A stretch of DNA of 34,446 nt from a virus. Below the pieces are notes generated by a model. That model was not told the DNA's origin. It did no database searches and worked only from the letters and a program-made list of their open reading frames with translations. The stretch lies in the IMG/VR virus record IMGVR_UViG_3300045790_001829, positions 1-34,446 of that record. One strand, 5' to 3'. Position numbers and translations under genes: made by a program. Shown in pieces: positions 33,301-34,446 of the stretch (positions are counted from its first letter, which is position 1; each line of letters starts with the position of its first letter).

Positions 33301-33912
33301 AAGCACAGTCGGCACACTTAAGGCTGCAAGTGCAGGTGTCGCTACTGCTGCTACTCCTGCAGACAGAAGCAGTTGTGGCCCTAACTGGGGTACTACTGCA
33401 GTAACATCAAAAAGAAATTGCGATACAACATTCTGCCCATAAGTAGATTGGTTTTGGAAGTTTTGGATTATAGAGTTTTCCATGTTGGCATTATCTATCT
33501 CCTTCTGCTCAGCCATCACCCCTTCTATATCCCCAGTAGCACGTTTATATTTCATTTGTGCTACATCAGCAATGCCACCCATCACGTTAACAGACTGCTC
33601 AACTGCTCTACTAGCACTTCCTAAAATTGTGTCATCTCTATTAAAGTCTCCTGGATTATTACTTTCGTCTAGGTTCATAAGACCATAGACTTTATTTAAT
33701 TCTTCTTGGCTATAGTCCGGCTTACTTTCAGATAAATCTCTTTGGACTTGACTTCGTTTTGCCCTCCATTTTTTATAAGGGTTAGATATGAAATCATATT
33801 CAGAGTTCAGTTCATTATCATACTCTGCTAAAGTATCAACTAAAGGAGTAGAAGCTGGCCTATCGGTTCTTTGTATTCTTCTTGTTTCAAAACCTGTGTC
33901 TTGCTCTGACAT
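24316..33912 (-). CDS. giant polyvalent internal virion protein (3,198 aa)
   Basis: The ATG at 33912 has AAAGGATAGGT upstream. Residues about 165-225 are hydrophobic (VVPQLGPQLLLSAGVAAVAT) and 355-380 are glycine-rich, fitting membrane insertion at ejection. Long acidic and P/T/S linkers follow, with a lysine-rich coiled coil at about 1120-1244. A zincin-like domain lies at about 2120-2330: LWHEGIGHLG (H2203, E2204, H2208) and AAKEYLAYQAD. From about 2350 a helical part runs to a 2840-2960 module with SLTPFANSLLQGKYKIG and TYWWIKIPGTEVVYKMPKPH, the look of the LPD38-type large-polyvalent-protein domain. Such proteins are packaged in the head and injected with the DNA. No RNA-polymerase motif (T7/N4 type) was seen. 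Confidence 0.8.
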   Translation of the reverse strand: MSEQDTGFETRRIQRTDRPASTPLVDTLAEYDNELNSEYDFISNPYKKWRAKRSQVQRDLSESKPDYSQEELNKVYGLMNLDESNNPGDFNRDDTILGSASRAVEQSVNVMGGIADVAQMKYKRATGDIEGVMAEQKEIDNANMENSIIQNFQNQSTYGQNVVSQFLFDVTAVVPQLGPQLLLSAGVAAVATPALAALSVPTVLASLLAGGVSIALVEMGFSYLDVVSDPEVRKKMEEALGEGEKLNDATEKEIQIKVQELLMDEADTSAAKVGIASFMNPVNWFPVPGKFSALMKAGSGKVATAGRAARNAAAREALQESSASVISQEFSNEAKTKAMESAGVNDIPEYETSISGAIYEGLVGGTVGMFGGFGRGIKTYSDYSSGKANIIEDGYNKGKLDYKKPGDLDFIPKGPLQFTTRRVVDKKDPATFVAWRKNITDPREANIIDEELSLLRSGDSLMGEFNSKEKLAERKETASIYQEALDNYVTPEETTGDATEEGSIGSTIKDREVKVIYEMISNNPEAERTQIENINLEVINANPDLSLKEINNIVNKINSDRNKTSGTSNDTVETVDETETIRSESASKKSYVNVVVHKSSGALVKSILNIPEGQRNKRAQRLLVLAQENPELTYGEIDKQIKIEEKQERDYLETPPVKAKPRVKKTPINAEAELATENEIEQVATEGKEVITVYLPNGKPIEVEVFARSEAGTVKIIDPDTGKQVLLGGKYDTTDPKDNNFILETANWGEGSQTVSSLSDEQINEGIEQQDRRIKAAQEEKQPSTIPSYIRNRNALILEKKRRAGTSVNTEASQTPTSTANVSEGILNKEKSVSDIQRVLKQYSEGKGAEYKTKEVRGMILQDIAKLAKDKKLKDNGEGRDIRKKPGKKESEYDIDSQTRAGIVARISKKLNLTPPVVESVAEPTTFTGSDTAINIPVEEVIIDPSIYRENPNLKHYDKNNNELPQTIDDENVSQFINQTVLIERPNSSGKLTYTIKEGGPDAQTKIDRVKAGLQPGTGFKARPETSLSLIKFAGIIDGKIIFYDHYAPREQDLTTPNILVPKKEINQGTAENALRHLQTGQPKSYINVKEGKGKTNQASSSFETVTNIIERQESKDSTEILALEKTRSVVERKYDTLNEKIKKQEEVEKQVDSKSPDFFKKERDALQAEKKALAKKRPKAKAEKDSRLERIAVISKSLNELDKSKKKKIASHKKAIGANPIEKKKLKKLNQEIIKLSDKINSLKVTALPSQGETTVRQGVAPVGDRLPINDQGKSQRTVNKKIKNIKEAYKKNNNKYPNDFVEETLDSIEKTWPERINFQRDSVAVEDTAINVSLDMDINEDELISVLYSNGYDLIRMAHDFKSGTKNITIDINEPVSTNNIQFTEPLIDPNTGEDVQARAREESKEYSEGLADSITRNNSPANELEPQLGMVAESNRLQAKLEEKRNEPLTVIEDDVLAPQMREAAAKALSKLSTGLNKGMFSKKNKNLNKIQNTSKAIDQLRSKLPEEGRGFSDEELSYHLWSNEGKAGFPVIKRIGGEAGVDVDNMGIDNYEGSIKNSESATKEVVTAVWTPSWNIHAGHYVALAEKISKPSGRKLKPQAATAKPRKESVPVSTPVTTDNAEPSETVQPSIVASPKITIEELTARKEDQAEDNLGTILLPGDTKGKWTAIITSPGKNYYQDVSAWDGSKYKSSKDFTEQIAKDLGYTKAPKSLVNLIRNRMRDWLIGRVQTEQDMDSLRADMEEKFWPILTKGDRIEINAALTRKGSEPLDLIPKKKSKIVDTDTTESTPTEQAPIQQGFLSENALSAESLTPTKKPSPPNVWLIHPNEVEDIFDQQATGLESPGITNFIDTFMGEELRLGFEVVHKVKGNIWYILPVSEDYRVVDGEVNKIEVPAVIKRILGRKGKDNFGKNKPRGQLSRKLESSELKDDSSSEVYTNLFRSKDILKELTKAHDEKRVKYAHLDIRNKNSVEVFWLDSNLKVSKEKEFKGFVTFKSEELAQQFIEDIKSNNPDFSRIENEHNNEIINRLGASILEDSVDSESINQNNTASIELMLDPLAKDTDPNLREEVFSLGTPSTESSVESTVMGSTPGWDANAELETRQSNEAIERRRLRNRRIEEGGIDHTQPSLRLEEVQGVVDEFANKFPSIPNIEVVDTYIDLPDGKGESDVYGMFEDGKIYIVRSSHTNTDEVLKTLWHEGIGHLGLESSLGEVNFNKLVDLIQKTLPDEIYNSYLDNVGEGTSVERSRQAAKEYLAYQADNLYKDAPPTLWDKVSTWFREVMFDLGVNITWSERDIKMLLLRSADKLRTGAPIRTIENIGTINKRSIKQQDESFNRSDLPESARESWNKIYTTDTEFAKDSSWWHGIRRSLVSSIVDPFRNISEDIGMTEYMVTRLAKRSDGVLATILRHSGVKVEKRNVNGVVVNETILDKNTKSVFETLKPLGTETERKQFMAWMAFNRADKLRGVGKENWYTDANIDAGLRYNEGKMKDATTGAMIPRAAIYENVRKDLMDMNSAVIKLGIDMGLLDKTVAENFEQEFYVPFYRIIEEDIGNAKQGGPVDYNALTGQKGVKRLKGSDKAMSDPFNNLLHNWLHIIDASIKNDAANTTIRSALKITDPMDSSQMMVSPTDSASARSLRVLEDGKEKLYNINNKLLYQSLASLGAETKFPGFKYLISAKGLLTQIVTANPIFKINNIVRDTVSAAGTSDIGYNLIKNAYAGYTTLKNKEADMLVSGGYIQFAYTRSEDPNYGETILNKELSTGYIINNPETDETFLSSLKKAKSLGMGLWDSYAKVGDKLENANRATLFKSLMEGGKSQTEAAFEARDLMDFTLHGGSDWVRLVTSLTPFANSLLQGKYKIGRAVLNNPKPVAVVSSMVLLASIFEEMLYQDDEEYQNRPDYDKDTYWWIKIPGTEVVYKMPKPHEFSIVGNIAWRALKLAEAENPDYGKALSTGVKTLVSREFGIVPVPQAIKPLIELGMNKNLYFDRDIEPLGSQGRSPSLRYGKYTSETLILASQILENSPIDKLKLSPYQLEHLINGYFGWAGSSILGVADMLTTSVGEFPERPARKLLDHPAARRIFKSSPLRNTKSGTVFYERLKELEQTVQDMNFAKKIGNTEKFNEIYDNKKELLKYKAFLKKKQRSINDINSRITDVRNDMDMGADVKGAKMDRLYQLRNMFINKAVKSKAFR

Positions 33913-33914
33913 AC

Positions 33915-34446
33915 CTATCCTTTTCCTTTAGTAAGTGTCTCTAGTTTCTCAAGATTATCTTTAGTGCGATTGTTATCTTTATCGGCATAAGTTTTCTTGA
34001 AATGTTCACTATTCTTAAACTCATTTATCATACCTTGAGCATCAGTTTTATTAGGATTTGATGACCAACTTTTTAAATGACCTTCAAATTTTTTAAACTT
34101 CTTCATCCAACTGGAACCCATGTTAAATGAAAGATCTAATAAGAATGATTGTAACTCTTTAGGGTAGCTAGCCATAGCTTTATCAAGGTAAGTATGTTTA
34201 GCTACCAACTCACCAAGATGTTTCTTTAACATAATATCTGTAGCTATGTTCTGTTCATAACCACTAATTTTTAATTTACCTCGTTGCTCATGAGTAGCAT
34301 ATTTTATCTTATGATCTTCTTTAGGCATATTAATATATCTTAAGAATTCTTTTTTCTTTGAAAAATTATCTCCAAATATTTGATCAGCAATATCTTCTTT
34401 TTCATTATAGCTCATAGATGTCATGTTGTCGTACATGTTAAGACCC
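33915..34446 (-). CDS. lysozyme-like protein (GH24-type C-terminal lobe), N-terminus outside window
   Basis: The frame stays open through the right window edge, so the ATG at 34436 is not reliable; the codons before it read G-L-N, which would fit the end of the TIGxG(H/L)N motif of phage lysozymes. The visible part has LQSFLLDLSFNMGSSWMKKF followed by FEGHLKSW and a C-terminal HFKKTYADKDNNRTKDNLEK, the second-lobe pattern of T4-type (GH24) lysozymes. The catalytic Glu would be off-window. Being just upstream of the giant virion protein (UAG stop overlapping its ribosome site) it may be a structural, wall-penetrating lysozyme instead of the endolysin. Confidence 0.65.
   Translation of the reverse strand, partial: GLNMYDNMTSMSYNEKEDIADQIFGDNFSKKKEFLRYINMPKEDHKIKYATHEQRGKLKISGYEQNIATDIMLKKHLGELVAKHTYLDKAMASYPKELQSFLLDLSFNMGSSWMKKFKKFEGHLKSWSSNPNKTDAQGMINEFKNSEHFKKTYADKDNNRTKDNLEKLETLTKGKG

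Noticed and set aside
24316-33912. N4-type giant virion RNA polymerase
   Set aside because: Size and position would suit, but no T7-like polymerase motifs were seen; zincin-like and LPD38-like segments were found instead.

Overview
The window is a stretch of a tailed double-stranded DNA phage genome, AT-rich overall, from an unidentified bacterial host. Large and small terminase, portal, scaffold and an N4-gp56-type major capsid protein identify it. A 3,198-residue virion protein of the 'large polyvalent' type, preceded by a lysozyme-like gene, suggests a short-tailed (podovirus-like) virion, but no tail gene is fully visible, so morphology is an inference. Nothing is ribosomal, metabolic or integrative, and no integrase or tRNA was seen.

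The layout is three blocks. Minus strand, 10193 down to 1: packaging and head genes in the order secreted/membrane protein, PD-(D/E)XK-like protein, TerS-like protein, small protein, zinc-finger protein, RuvC-like resolvase, HNH nuclease, TerL, three tiny lysine-rich genes, portal, small overlapping gene, scaffold (interrupted by an in-frame UAG), major capsid protein, and a gene running off the left edge. Plus strand, 10613 to 23713: the early/replication block. Minus strand, 34446 down to 23885: lysozyme-like gene (running off the right edge), the giant protein, and a lipoprotein. The two minus blocks are probably one late transcription unit that passes through the part of the genome not shown. 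The early block therefore looks complete here, bounded by a divergent promoter region (10194-10612) and a convergent region (23714-23884).

The early block starts with a GC-richer, lysine-rich 133-aa gene that has its own promoter, hairpin leader and strong intrinsic terminator. Then come tiny genes (membrane microproteins, zinc ribbons, acidic peptides) separated by hairpin-rich non-coding DNA. Next is a MoxR-type AAA ATPase with a DUF2201/VWA metallopeptidase-like partner, then a 103-bp iteron array. The replication and recombination set follows: YqaJ-type exonuclease, a putative annealing protein, a winged-helix initiator, a putative helicase loader, DnaB helicase, a stand-alone C-terminal part of a B12-dependent ribonucleotide reductase (NrdJb-like), an HTH regulator behind a near-consensus sigma70 promoter, SSB and a ribbon-helix-helix protein. 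The set suggests theta-type replication that loads a phage DnaB and borrows the host polymerase; no DNA polymerase, RNA polymerase or primase was seen.

The most interesting points are the scaffold gene split by one UAG, the stand-alone NrdJb-like protein without its catalytic partner in an apparently complete early block, the iteron array, a roughly 165-nt structured RNA candidate between the convergent blocks, and the hairpin-rich 405-bp gap at 11641-12045. All functional calls rest on reading motifs by eye; no database search was run.
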